From NCBI GenBank assembly GCA_964462125.1, contig CAYWXT010000176.1, positions 1-11,969 of the forward strand: a DNA stretch of 11,969 nucleotides. Direction: 5' to 3'. The stretch comes from JAWLFY01 sp964462125 (lineage in GTDB: Bacteria > Planctomycetota > Planctomycetia > Pirellulales > Pirellulaceae). A program made the position numbers and the translations under genes. Each line of letters starts with the position of its first letter. Positions within the stretch are counted from its first letter, which is position 1. Shown piece by piece: positions 1 to 7,099 of the stretch. The notes beneath the pieces were generated by a model that was not told the DNA's origin, ran no database searches, and saw only the letters and a program-made list of their open reading frames with translations.

Positions 1-1992
1 CGGGAAGTCGAGCGCCGGGATGGCGGAAGGGGTGGAGAGTTCGGCGGCGTTGCGGTCCAGCCCGGCGGGACTGGACGTACTCGCGGGGCTGGACGTACTG
101 GGGGAGCTGTCGGAGATCGCAGCCCCTTCTCCAAACAGCATCGTGCTGATGGCGAGCTGGCTGTAGAACCAACCGCGAGTCTGGTCGAGCGCTTCGCTGA
201 TGAAGTCGGCCGGGAATTGATCGCGGAATGATTCGTCGTTCTGACGTGGCCAGCCCCATTGGGCAAAGGGCATCGCACCGCTGTCGTACCAACAATCGAT
301 CACCTCCGGGACGCGGCGCATGTGCGCCCCTGGGGCGAACGGCGAGTCGTAGGTGACCGCGTCGATGTAGGGTTTGTGAATGCGGAGGTTGTCGTTGAGA
401 TTGGGATTGGCGTCCTTGGCCTGCTCCCATACCTCGGTGCCGGTGACCCCCGGTTTGGCCAGCAGTTCCTCGTAGCTGCCGACCGCTTCCATTTGCCCGG
501 TTTGTTGACAGACCCAAATCGGCAGCGGCGTTCCCCAGTAGCGTTCGCGCGACAGGGCCCAGTCGACGTTGGACTCCAGGAAATTTCCGAACCGGCCGTC
601 GCGGATGTGTTCCGGCAGCCATCCGATTTGGGCGTTGTTGCGGAGCATCAATTCTTTGAACCGGGTGGTCCGGATGAACCAGCTCTTTCGCGGATACTGA
701 ATCAACGGATCCTCTTCGGCCCGCCAGCAGAACGGGTACTCGTGCAGGTATTGCTCCTGAATCAGCAGCCGCCCGGTCTCCTTCATCTGGCGGATCAGTG
801 GCTTGTCGGCGTCTTTGACCCAAATGCCGAACATCTCCCCGAACTCGTGCGTGAATTTTCCGTCGGGGCCGACGGCACAGAGCAGCTCCGGGTGGTCGGT
901 CTCGACGAACCGCTGTTGCTCCGCGACCAGCACTTCATGGTCAACTTCCCCAAACGCCGGGGCTTGATGGACAATCCCGCTGCCGGAGTCGGTGGTCACA
1001 AAATCGGCCGCGAGGACTCGCCAGTAGAGATGCTCTTTGTCCCCCGTCTGCAGGGTCCCGACCGGATCGCCGAGACGATCACGGTATTGGGTGAAGGGGG
1101 GGGCGTACCGACAGCCGACCAGCGAGCGGCCGGAGACCGTTTCGATCAGCTCCAGCGGTCGCTTCAGTTTACCGGCGATCGTCTCGACCAAGTCGCTGGC
1201 CATCACCAGTTCGCATTGAAGCTCCCCGTCGCGGACGATCGAGTATTCCAGTTCGGGGTGGACCGCAGCGTACATATTGCTCGGCAGCGTCCAAGGGGTG
1301 GTGGTCCAAACGACCAGTCGGCGATCGGGTTGATCGACCAGCGGGAACAACACGTAAACGCTCGGGTCGGCCACTTGCCGGTATCCTTGGCCGACCTCGC
1401 CGGCTGAGAGGGCGGTTCCCCCTTGCGCCCACCACCACACGATCTTGTGACCCTGATAAAGCAGCCCGCGATCGAACAGATTTTTCAGGCTCCACCAAAC
1501 GCTTTCGACATAGGGTTGGTGGTAGGTCACGTAGGCGTCGTCGAGGTCGACCCAAAACCCCAAGCGGCGGGTCAACCGCCGCCACTGCTGCATGTAACGA
1601 AAGACGCTCAGTTGGCACTTTTGGATGAACGGCTCGACGCCGTACGCCTCGATCTCCTCCTTGCTGTGGATCCCGAGTTCCTTGCCGACTTCAACCTCGA
1701 CCGGAAGCCCATGGGTGTCCCAGCCCGCCTTGCGCAGGCAGCGGTAGCCCCGCATCGTCTTGTAGCGAGGAAACAGGTCTTTGATCGCACGGGTCAGGCA
1801 GTGACCGGGATGGGGCAATCCGTTGGCGGTCGGCGGGCCTTCATAAAAGACAAACGAAGGGGCGCCGCTTCGTTGCTCCAACGTCCGCGGGTGGACCCGA
1901 TGTTCGTCCCAGAACTGAAGGATCTCCTCCTCCAGCCGAGGAAAGTCGGGACTGCCGGCGGCGGCACGAAATGGACTCACGGACGTAGACAT
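1..1992 (-). CDS. ileS: Isoleucine--tRNA ligase, N-terminal 664 residues (3' end outside window)
   Basis: Class I aminoacyl-tRNA synthetase that charges tRNA-Ile in the cytoplasm and edits misactivated valine. The minus frame is open from ATG at 1992 down to base 1, giving 664 codons. Visible motifs are the HIGH-type signature as HPGH (residues 61-64, in EGPPTANGLPHPGH), KAGWDTHGLPVE, the CP1 editing-domain motif WTTTPWTLPSN (229-239), GIVHQAPAFGEVD from about 339, and DQTRGWFYSQL (603-613), which lies just before the KMSKS region. The KMSKS loop, anticodon-binding domain and C-terminus are off the left edge. The HPGH form and these motifs fit the IleS type common in planctomycetes (family knowledge). 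An unusual Ser/Pro/Thr/Ala-rich stretch occupies residues about 623-658. No Shine-Dalgarno is visible before the ATG. The acidic-protein gene ends 59 bp upstream on the same strand, so co-transcription is likely. Plus-strand frames across this region are shadows. Confidence 0.97.
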   Translation of the reverse strand, partial: MSTSVSPFRAAAGSPDFPRLEEEILQFWDEHRVHPRTLEQRSGAPSFVFYEGPPTANGLPHPGHCLTRAIKDLFPRYKTMRGYRCLRKAGWDTHGLPVEVEVGKELGIHSKEEIEAYGVEPFIQKCQLSVFRYMQQWRRLTRRLGFWVDLDDAYVTYHQPYVESVWWSLKNLFDRGLLYQGHKIVWWWAQGGTALSAGEVGQGYRQVADPSVYVLFPLVDQPDRRLVVWTTTPWTLPSNMYAAVHPELEYSIVRDGELQCELVMASDLVETIAGKLKRPLELIETVSGRSLVGCRYAPPFTQYRDRLGDPVGTLQTGDKEHLYWRVLAADFVTTDSGSGIVHQAPAFGEVDHEVLVAEQQRFVETDHPELLCAVGPDGKFTHEFGEMFGIWVKDADKPLIRQMKETGRLLIQEQYLHEYPFCWRAEEDPLIQYPRKSWFIRTTRFKELMLRNNAQIGWLPEHIRDGRFGNFLESNVDWALSRERYWGTPLPIWVCQQTGQMEAVGSYEELLAKPGVTGTEVWEQAKDANPNLNDNLRIHKPYIDAVTYDSPFAPGAHMRRVPEVIDCWYDSGAMPFAQWGWPRQNDESFRDQFPADFISEALDQTRGWFYSQLAISTMLFGEGAAISDSSPSTSSPASTSSPAGLDRNAAELSTPSAIPALDFP
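67..102 (-). repeat. Two 18-bp tandem units encoding STSSPA twice inside ileS
   Basis: Positions 67-84 and 85-102 are two adjacent, slightly diverged 18-bp copies sharing the core ctggacgtact. Read on the minus strand they give the six-residue unit STSSPA twice. They lie in the low-complexity insertion that follows DQTRGWFYSQLAISTMLFGE in IleS. Confidence 0.85.
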
Positions 1993-2051
1993 CGGCACAA
2001 CAAGTTAGGGCGACGGCAAATGGAAAGATTCAATGTGGGTCAGCCCCTGCT

Positions 2052-2504
2052 TTAGACCTCGTCAAAGTCTTCAAACTCATCCAGGTCGTCGGCGACACTC
2101 TCCTCGTCGTCGCCGCTGCCGAGCCCGAATTCAGCACTGATCTCGTCGTCGATCTCGATTTCGTAGTCGTCATCCAGTTCTTCTTCGAAATCGTCATCGA
2201 AATCGTCGTCGAAGTCGTCCTCGTCAATGTCATCGAAATCATCGATGTCGTCGTCGAGTTCATCCCCGAATCCTGGCGGCGCCTCGGGAGCCCCGGCGGG
2301 CTCCTCTCCCCCCCCGACGCTGACATCCTCTTCCTCTTCATCGAGTTCTTCGTCCTCAGCCAACTTGGCGGGGATCGGGACGGGGTCGGATATGGGAGAC
2401 ACAATGCCAGCGTCCGGCGTGGGGGCAGCCGCGCCCAAAGCGTGCAGGGCGGCGGTCCGCGATTCGTGGGGAATCGCTTCAGCAGAGCATTCGGCGACGA
2501 TCAT
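2052..2504 (-). CDS. Highly acidic small protein of unknown function, upstream of ileS
   Basis: 150 residues, of which I count 61 Asp/Glu against one Lys and one Arg. Residues 1-45 are Ala/Pro-rich. An acidic block (EDEELDEEEED) follows, then a Gly/Pro/Ala linker, and then a long run in which Asp/Glu clusters are punctuated by single Phe, Leu, Ile or Tyr (DDDFDDDFEEELDDDYE). No signal peptide, membrane segment or catalytic motif is visible, so it is probably cytoplasmic and largely disordered. The ATG at 2504 has no good Shine-Dalgarno. It is the first gene of a minus-strand pair with ileS, 59 bp apart. The repetitive GAT/GAC/GAA codons make the opposite strand an artefactual poly-Ser frame. 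Regular hydrophobic spacing and a stop just before ileS favour a real gene, but base composition alone could hold such a frame open. Function is unknown. Confidence 0.72.
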   Translation of the reverse strand: MIVAECSAEAIPHESRTAALHALGAAAPTPDAGIVSPISDPVPIPAKLAEDEELDEEEEDVSVGGGEEPAGAPEAPPGFGDELDDDIDDFDDIDEDDFDDDFDDDFEEELDDDYEIEIDDEISAEFGLGSGDDEESVADDLDEFEDFDEV

Positions 2505-2858
2505 AAGCGAGCTTTGTCCGGAGCTTGGAGGTGTGAAGCGTGGCGTGGCAGGCGTGAGGGGTTTGCAGAGAGGATGAAAGTGCGGGAAGTCCGTTGACCG
2601 CGGGATTTCGGCAACTGGGGTAAACCAGCCGGTTTTTCGGGGGCGGACAAATCGGATCCACGATACATGCCCCAGGCTGCCGAATCATCCCTACGGTGTT
2701 CGCGCGACGTTCGACTGTCGAAAACACCCCGCAAGGAATCCTTCAGGGATCTAGCCGCAGGGCCATTTTGATACTTGGCCACGAGTCGACAAGCGGAGTC
2801 GTCGGAAATCACCCCAGAAATCAGGGATCCCCGAGTGTCCACGGAGCATCACTACAGG
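2505..2858. other. Divergent intergenic region between the acidic-protein gene and the lipoprotein pair
   Basis: About 350 bp without a convincing gene. Short frames on both strands overlap each other and encode nothing recognisable. It should hold the promoters for the leftward acidic-protein/ileS pair and the rightward lpoB-like gene. I saw no clean -35/-10 pair. It contains an inverted repeat, TTCGAC-T-GTCGAA, at 2708-2720, which could be an operator. Confidence 0.6.
2708..2720. promoter_or_regulatory. Inverted repeat TTCGAC-T-GTCGAA (possible operator)
   Basis: Two perfect 6-bp arms around a single T, about 140 bp upstream of the lpoB-like start and about 200 bp upstream of the acidic-protein start. 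The size suits a dimeric regulator, but short perfect palindromes arise by chance and no regulator is identifiable. Confidence 0.25.
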
Positions 2859-3590
2859 ATGAGCAACATCAGCCGCCGATGGAACTGGGGACCGACAGTC
2901 GCACTGGTAGTCGGCTTGGCGTCGGTCAGCGGCTGCGCCGGACGCCAGTACAGTCACGTGCTGGTTTCCGACGATGCCGACATGGCCGGCAGTCATGCCG
3001 CCGGGGCGGCGACCTGGAACCCCTTGGTCGACAACGCCGTCGCCCAGCTGCTCGGACGTTGCCCACCGACGGTCGAATCTGTTGGTTTTGATCCAAACGC
3101 GGAGCTCTCACCGACCGTCGTCTCCGACGAAGGTGCCTTGGCCGCTCCGGCAACAGTCTGCTTCATCGGGCTGGAAAACAAAAGCGCCGAAGAACTCGGC
3201 GACTTCAAAGACCAGATCTACGAGCAAATCGACTCGCAGGTCAACGCCGCCGCGTCGTTTCGAGGCATCAGCCGGCGGATGGTGGAGGCAGCCTTGCGGG
3301 AGACGCGGTTGCGTCCCGACTCGCTGTTTTTGCCCCAAAACCGCGAAATGTTCGCCGCGGCCCTGGGCCGGCAGGGGGCCCCGGTCGACTACCTGCTCTA
3401 CGGAACGATCACCAGTGGCACCACCGATCGCAACAAGAGCACCCAGCGGGACTATCTGCTGACGCTCGAAATGGTCAACGTCCACAGCGGCGATTTCCTC
3501 AAAGAGTCAGCCAAACTTCGCAAGGGTTACCATCGGAACCGGACCGGGAAATGGTGGAATTACGGTCCATTCGGCCAAGCCGACGGTTGA
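2859..3590 (+). CDS. LpoB-like penicillin-binding protein activator lipoprotein
   Basis: A 243-residue lipoprotein. I chose ATG 2859 because it places a basic n-region (MSNISRRWNW), a hydrophobic core and a lipobox (ASVSGC, Cys26) at the N-terminus; the frame opens 28 codons earlier at 2775, which would bury the signal peptide. After export the Cys would be lipidated. The mature part matches the LpoB/YcfM pattern: WNPLVDNAVAQLL, then a strand (ATVCFIGLENKS), an alpha/beta core (DFKDQIYEQIDSQVNAAASF, MVEAALRETRL), VDYLLYGTITSG, and a final DYLLTLEMVNVHSGDFLKESAK. In E. coli LpoB activates the peptidoglycan synthase PBP1b from the outer membrane (family knowledge); transferring that role here is inference. 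The downstream TPR lipoprotein gene overlaps its 3' end, so translational coupling is likely. Confidence 0.83.
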   Translation: MSNISRRWNWGPTVALVVGLASVSGCAGRQYSHVLVSDDADMAGSHAAGAATWNPLVDNAVAQLLGRCPPTVESVGFDPNAELSPTVVSDEGALAAPATVCFIGLENKSAEELGDFKDQIYEQIDSQVNAAASFRGISRRMVEAALRETRLRPDSLFLPQNREMFAAALGRQGAPVDYLLYGTITSGTTDRNKSTQRDYLLTLEMVNVHSGDFLKESAKLRKGYHRNRTGKWWNYGPFGQADG

Positions 3591-4966
3591 GCCGAAGCAT
3601 CGGGCGAGACGCCCCCGTGGTGATCTGGGTGCTGGTCAGCAGTTGTCTGCTGCTGGCCGGGGGCTGCGCCGCTCCGCGTGGCGCGATCGACGAGGCTCGC
3701 CAGAGCTTCACCTCGGGTCAGGCCGACGCGGCGATCGACACCTATCGAAAACTGGCCGAACGCGCTGGGCGGTATTCCGACCCCGCTGAACTCGACCTCG
3801 CGATGGTTGAGTTGGCGGCCGGTGATCCGCAATCGGCCGAACGCCGGTTGCGGTCGTTGCGTGACCGCTTTGAGGACGCCCCCGAGTTGGCGGTCGGCCA
3901 AGAGGCCGCCTCGCTGGTCACCGACGATTCTCATCGGCTGTACCGACCAGCCGGATACGAGGAGGTCATGATCCGGGCGATGCTCGCTGTCTGCTCCTTG
4001 GCCGGCGATGCGACCGACGCCGAGAGCTACACGCTGCAGGCGATGAGTAAGCAGTCGGAGTTGGCGCGGGCGGCCGAGCAGCGGGGGCTGTTGTCCCCCG
4101 GCTCGGACCATCAGCCGCTCGCCCTGGCTCCGTACCTCCGCGGCGTCGTCCGCGAGGCGACCCACCGCGACTATGACGATGCGGCACGTGCCTATCAGAT
4201 GGTCAGCCACGTCCGGCCCGACTTCCTGCCCGCTCAAGCCGACCTGGCACGTGCCGACCGCGGCGTGCATAGTGAGTCGGGCCATGGCGTGCTTTACCTG
4301 CTGGCCTGCGTCGGCCGCGGCCCCCAGTTGGTCGAGACGACCGCGCCCACCACCTCGACAGCGCTGACGATTGCTTCGGGCATGCTGGCCAGCCAGCAGC
4401 ACGATCAAACGGGCAAGTCGTCCCGCCGCTCGGGGTCGGCGCCGGTGTTGCCGAACATTGCGGCGGTCAAGGTGCCTCAAGTCGTGATCCCGCCAAGTCG
4501 GGCGGCGGCGGTCGACGCCCGCGTCGACGGCGCGCCGCTCGGTGTCACCGAAACGCTGACCGATGTCGGCGAGTTGGCCCAGCGGCAAGTCGACCTCGAG
4601 ATGCCCTGGACCATCGCCCGGGCCGTGGTCCGGCGAGCCACGAAAGAGTCCGCGGTGGCGTCGGCCCGGAATCGGCTTGGACTGCAAGGGGCAGCCGGCA
4701 GTCTGTTCCAATTTGCCGCCGCGACCGCATGGAGCGCCAGCGAGAATGCCGACACCCGCTGCTGGGGCTTGCTGCCGCGAGAAATCCAAGTGCTCCGCGC
4801 CGAACTGCCAGCCGGTGCGCACACGGTCGAGCTGACTCCGGTCGGGGTTGGCGGCGTCCCGGTCGGAGCGTCGCGAAAAGTTTCCGTTTCCATTGAAGAC
4901 GGACGTAACTGCTATCTCCTCGCCGTCGCCCCCGATTCCGTGTTGTACGTCACCGGCAAGCATTGA
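3551..4966 (+). CDS. COG3014-like lipoprotein with TPR-type repeats
   Basis: 471 residues from ATG 3551. The N-terminus has a basic n-region (RPSRRLSRSIGR), a hydrophobic core (VVIWVLVSSCLLL) and a lipobox (LAGGC, Cys39), which predict an exported lipoprotein. Residues about 45-125 and 200-250 are helical and TPR-like (DAAIDTYRKLAERAG, DYDDAARAYQMVSHVRPDF). A later block, VDGAPLGVTETLTDVGELA then IARAVVRRATKESAV, and a beta-rich end (GAHTVELTPVGVGG to DSVLYVTG) fit the COG3014 family. In gammaproteobacteria that family is found beside LpoB and YcfL (established context), which supports both calls here; no YcfL gene is visible. The ATG overlaps the lpoB-like gene by 40 bp. An in-frame TTG at 3587 would make a TTGA overlap with the upstream stop and leave a shorter but adequate signal peptide. 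The minus-strand frame across this gene is a shadow. Confidence 0.83.
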   Translation: MVELRSIRPSRRLSRSIGRDAPVVIWVLVSSCLLLAGGCAAPRGAIDEARQSFTSGQADAAIDTYRKLAERAGRYSDPAELDLAMVELAAGDPQSAERRLRSLRDRFEDAPELAVGQEAASLVTDDSHRLYRPAGYEEVMIRAMLAVCSLAGDATDAESYTLQAMSKQSELARAAEQRGLLSPGSDHQPLALAPYLRGVVREATHRDYDDAARAYQMVSHVRPDFLPAQADLARADRGVHSESGHGVLYLLACVGRGPQLVETTAPTTSTALTIASGMLASQQHDQTGKSSRRSGSAPVLPNIAAVKVPQVVIPPSRAAAVDARVDGAPLGVTETLTDVGELAQRQVDLEMPWTIARAVVRRATKESAVASARNRLGLQGAAGSLFQFAAATAWSASENADTRCWGLLPREIQVLRAELPAGAHTVELTPVGVGGVPVGASRKVSVSIEDGRNCYLLAVAPDSVLYVTGKH

Positions 4967-4980
4967 CGCCTCCGTTTCGG

Positions 4981-5138
4981 AGTACATCCGGCTCGCCGAG
5001 CTGGATCGTNNNNNNNNNNNNNNNNNNNNNNNNNNNNNNNNNNNNNNNNNNNNNNNNNNNNNNNNNNNNNNNNNNNNNNNNNNNNNNNNNNNNNNNNNNN
5101 NNNNNNNNNAGTACATCCGGCTCGCCGAGCTGGATCGT
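4981..5138 (+). repeat. 29-bp identical sequence on both sides of the gap
   Basis: Positions 4981-5009 and 5110-5138 are identical, both starting agtacatccggctcgccgag. The simplest reading is an unmerged contig overlap, not a biological repeat. Collapsing one copy plus the gap removes 129 bp, a multiple of three, so reading frames are kept. The unit contains the inverted repeat GCTCG-C-CGAGC, which might have hindered assembly. Confidence 0.85.
5010..5109. other. Assembly gap, 100 N
   Basis: Exactly 100 Ns, a conventional placeholder for a gap of unknown size. The 29 bases before it (4981-5009) are identical to the 29 bases after it (5110-5138), so the two contigs probably overlap and the gap has no real length. 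Confidence 0.95.
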
Positions 5139-5310
5139 GGTGCTGCGGAGATGTTATCCGGCGCCAAGCCGTTTTGGCCCTGGTGGGCGTCCTGCCGCTG
5201 CGACATCCGTTTCGGCGAAATGGACGTACATCCGGGGTGAGTTCACCGCGAAGTCTGGTACGCTGTGGCTCCCACCGATTTCCTCGACACGCCACCCCTC
5301 GGCCACTCCC

Positions 5311-6273
5311 ATGGAAAAACGTCCCCTCGGCAACACTGGCCTGGAACTCTCCGTCCTCTCCTTCGGTGCCTCATCGATCGGCGCCGAGTTTCGCCCGATT
5401 GACGTCGAGGAGGCAATCCGTTGCGTACGGGTGGCCTTCGATCGCGGCATGAACTACATCGACACCGCGGCCTACTACGGGCGCGGCATGAGCGAGATTA
5501 TGCTGGGGCGGATCCTTCCCGAGATCCCGCGGGATCAGTACGTGTTGAGCACGAAACTGGGACGCTTTGCCCCCGCCCATTTCGATTTCAGCGCCCGCCG
5601 CGTGGCCGAGAGCGTCGACATTTCACTCGAGCGGATGAAGCTTGATTACGTCGACATGGTGTTCTGCCATGACATCGAATTCGTCAACACGCAGCAGATC
5701 GTCGAGGAGACCTTGCCCGCGCTCCGCCGCGAGGTCGAAAAGGGGAAGGTGCGGTTCGTCGGGATCAGCGGCTACCCGATGAAGATCTTCACCGACATGT
5801 TGGCCCAGACGGACCTCGACGTTGTGCTGAGCTACAACCACTACACGCTGCAAAACGACATGCTGCTGAGGCTGGTCGAGCCGTGCCGCGAGAAAGGGGT
5901 GGGGTTGATCAACGCCGCCCCCTTTTCCGCGAGGCTGCTGACCGACTCGAAACTTCCGGCGTGGCACAAATCGACACCCGAGGTCCGGGCGGTGGCGGCG
6001 AAAGCGGCTCAGCACTGTCGCCAGGCGGGGAGCGACATCGCGAAGCTGGCCCTGCAATACTCGGTGGCTAATCCCGCCTTCGCCAGCTGCGTGACCGGCT
6101 CGGCCAATCCCGAGCGGGTGGCCCAGTGGTGCGACTGGCTGGACGAGCCGATCGACCAGACGTTACTGGACGAGGTCATCGAGATCCTCAAGCCGATTCA
6201 CAATTGGGTCTACGCCGAAGGGCGACCTGAGAACAACGACCCGGAAGCGTTCCAAGGAACCAAACTGTCATGA
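5311..6273 (+). CDS. Aldo/keto reductase (L-galactose/L-fucose dehydrogenase-like)
   Basis: 320-residue NAD(P)-dependent (beta/alpha)8-barrel oxidoreductase, probably cytosolic. The ATG at 5311 starts MEKRPLGNTGLELSVLSFG, the typical AKR opening; upstream extension would run through the gap and is rejected. The catalytic tetrad is visible: Asp51 (NYIDTAAYYG), Tyr56, Lys82 (VLSTKLGR) and His120 (MVFCHDIE). The cofactor side shows KVRFVGISGYP, VVLSYNHYTL, GLINAAPFSARLL and, near the end, CVTGSANPERV. This pattern is closest to the sugar-dehydrogenase branch that includes plant L-galactose dehydrogenase and bacterial fucose dehydrogenases (family knowledge); the actual substrate is not readable. 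Length is normal. The stop overlaps the next gene's start as ATGA, so the two are translationally coupled and probably act in one sugar pathway. Confidence 0.94.
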   Translation: MEKRPLGNTGLELSVLSFGASSIGAEFRPIDVEEAIRCVRVAFDRGMNYIDTAAYYGRGMSEIMLGRILPEIPRDQYVLSTKLGRFAPAHFDFSARRVAESVDISLERMKLDYVDMVFCHDIEFVNTQQIVEETLPALRREVEKGKVRFVGISGYPMKIFTDMLAQTDLDVVLSYNHYTLQNDMLLRLVEPCREKGVGLINAAPFSARLLTDSKLPAWHKSTPEVRAVAAKAAQHCRQAGSDIAKLALQYSVANPAFASCVTGSANPERVAQWCDWLDEPIDQTLLDEVIEILKPIHNWVYAEGRPENNDPEAFQGTKLS

Positions 6274-7091
6274 AGTCTTGCGTTACGATCAGCTTGGTGG
6301 AAGAAGCCCGCGGCGGACCATTCGTTCTCTGGGATGGTCTTGAAAGGTCGATCGGCCTGGCGGGCGAACTCGGCTACGACGCGGTGGAGATCTTTGCCCC
6401 GGAGCCGGACGCGATCGACCCCGACATTCTCGGCAAACTTCTTGATCGCTCTGGGCTCCGGTTGGCCGCACTGGGGACCGGCGCCGGATGGGTCAAACAT
6501 CGGCTGCAGCTGGCCGACCCTGATGCGCAGCGGCGGTTCGAGGCTCAAACGTTCATTCGCCAGATCATCGACGCTGCCGGACCCTTCGGCGCGTTCGCGA
6601 TCATCGGTTCGATGCAGGGCCGAAGCGACGCTCAGGTCGATCCGCCCACCGCCCGCCGCTATCTAGCCGAAGCCCTCAACGATGGCGGCGAACATGCCCG
6701 GCAGTACGGCGTTCCGCTGGTCTTCGAACCCCTCAATCGTTACGAAACCAACCAGTGCTGCACGGTCGCCAACGGAATCCATCTGCTGGAGTCGCTCGAA
6801 ACTGACAACGTGCGGCTGTTGTGCGATTTGTTTCACATGAATATCGAGGAAGCCGACATCGCCGCCGCCCTGCGGCTCGCCGGCCACCACGTCGGCCATG
6901 TCCACTTTGTCGACAGCAATCGCAAACCGGTCGGGCTCGGTCACATGCAATACCCCCCGATCATCGACGCCCTACGCGAAATCAACTACCACGGATACCT
7001 CTCCGCCGAAGCCTTTCCATTGCCCGACGAGCACGAAGCGGCCACGCAAACGATCCGCGCCTTCCGCTACTGGACCGGGGCCGCCCGCTGA
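6270..7091 (+). CDS. Xylose-isomerase-like TIM-barrel sugar isomerase/epimerase (hydroxypyruvate isomerase type)
   Basis: 273-residue member of the AP-endonuclease-2/xylose-isomerase-like barrel family (PF01261). Expected divalent-metal ligands are in place: Glu153 (LVFEPLNRYE), Asp186 (LLCDLFHMNIEE, with His189), His212 (GHVHFVDSNR) and Glu247 (YLSAEAFPLPD). The helical VDSNRKPVGLGH segment and the terminal LSAEAFPLP are typical of planctomycete proteins annotated as sugar phosphate isomerase/epimerase. Such enzymes interconvert aldose and ketose or epimerise sugars; the substrate cannot be told from sequence. The ATG shares ATGA with the aldo/keto reductase stop, so they are a two-gene operon: one could isomerise or epimerise a sugar that the other oxidises (inference). 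Complete, with no signal peptide. Everything immediately downstream is degraded. Confidence 0.92.
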   Translation: MKSCVTISLVEEARGGPFVLWDGLERSIGLAGELGYDAVEIFAPEPDAIDPDILGKLLDRSGLRLAALGTGAGWVKHRLQLADPDAQRRFEAQTFIRQIIDAAGPFGAFAIIGSMQGRSDAQVDPPTARRYLAEALNDGGEHARQYGVPLVFEPLNRYETNQCCTVANGIHLLESLETDNVRLLCDLFHMNIEEADIAAALRLAGHHVGHVHFVDSNRKPVGLGHMQYPPIIDALREINYHGYLSAEAFPLPDEHEAATQTIRAFRYWTGAAR

Positions 7092-7099
7092 GTGACTTG

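Larger units (their letters stand above)
4967..5310. other. Intergenic region containing an assembly gap
   Basis: Between the COG3014-like stop and the AKR start. It holds 100 Ns plus about 240 bp of real sequence. If the gap is collapsed, one plus-strand frame reads IDASVSEYIRLAELDR...GAAEMLSGAKPFWPWW and ends at the TGA at 5238-5240, with GC-rich third positions, but it has no normal start codon after the COG3014 stop and is not called as a gene. A small hairpin, CTCCG-TTT-CGGAG, lies at 4970-4982 with no T tract after it. TCCGTTTCGG (4971-4980) and GTACATCCGG (4982-4991) both recur at 5206-5215 and 5226-5235. No promoter for the AKR gene was identified. Confidence 0.6.

Noticed and set aside
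259..1407. Long plus-strand open frame of 382 codons, with a further one at 1423-2055
   Set aside because: Both are antisense to ileS, whose minus-strand frame contains the synthetase motifs throughout; the plus-strand translations match nothing and reflect GC-rich codon bias.
2227..2577. Plus-strand Ser-rich frame (SSKSSMSSSSSSP)
   Set aside because: It is the complement of the Asp/Glu codon run in the acidic-protein gene.
2501..2842. Overlapping short minus-strand frames upstream of the acidic-protein gene
   Set aside because: No recognisable features, mutually overlapping, and they conflict with the need for promoters in this divergent region.
3560..5206. 548-codon minus-strand frame crossing the gap
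   Set aside because: It is a shadow of the COG3014-like gene, includes unknown bases, and is Arg/Gly-rich without any motif; the plus strand has a signal peptide, lipobox and family features.
4963..5310. N-terminal extension of the aldo/keto reductase through the gap
   Set aside because: AKR homology begins exactly at ATG 5311 (MEKRPLGNTGLELS), and the extension includes 100 unknown bases and non-conserved sequence.
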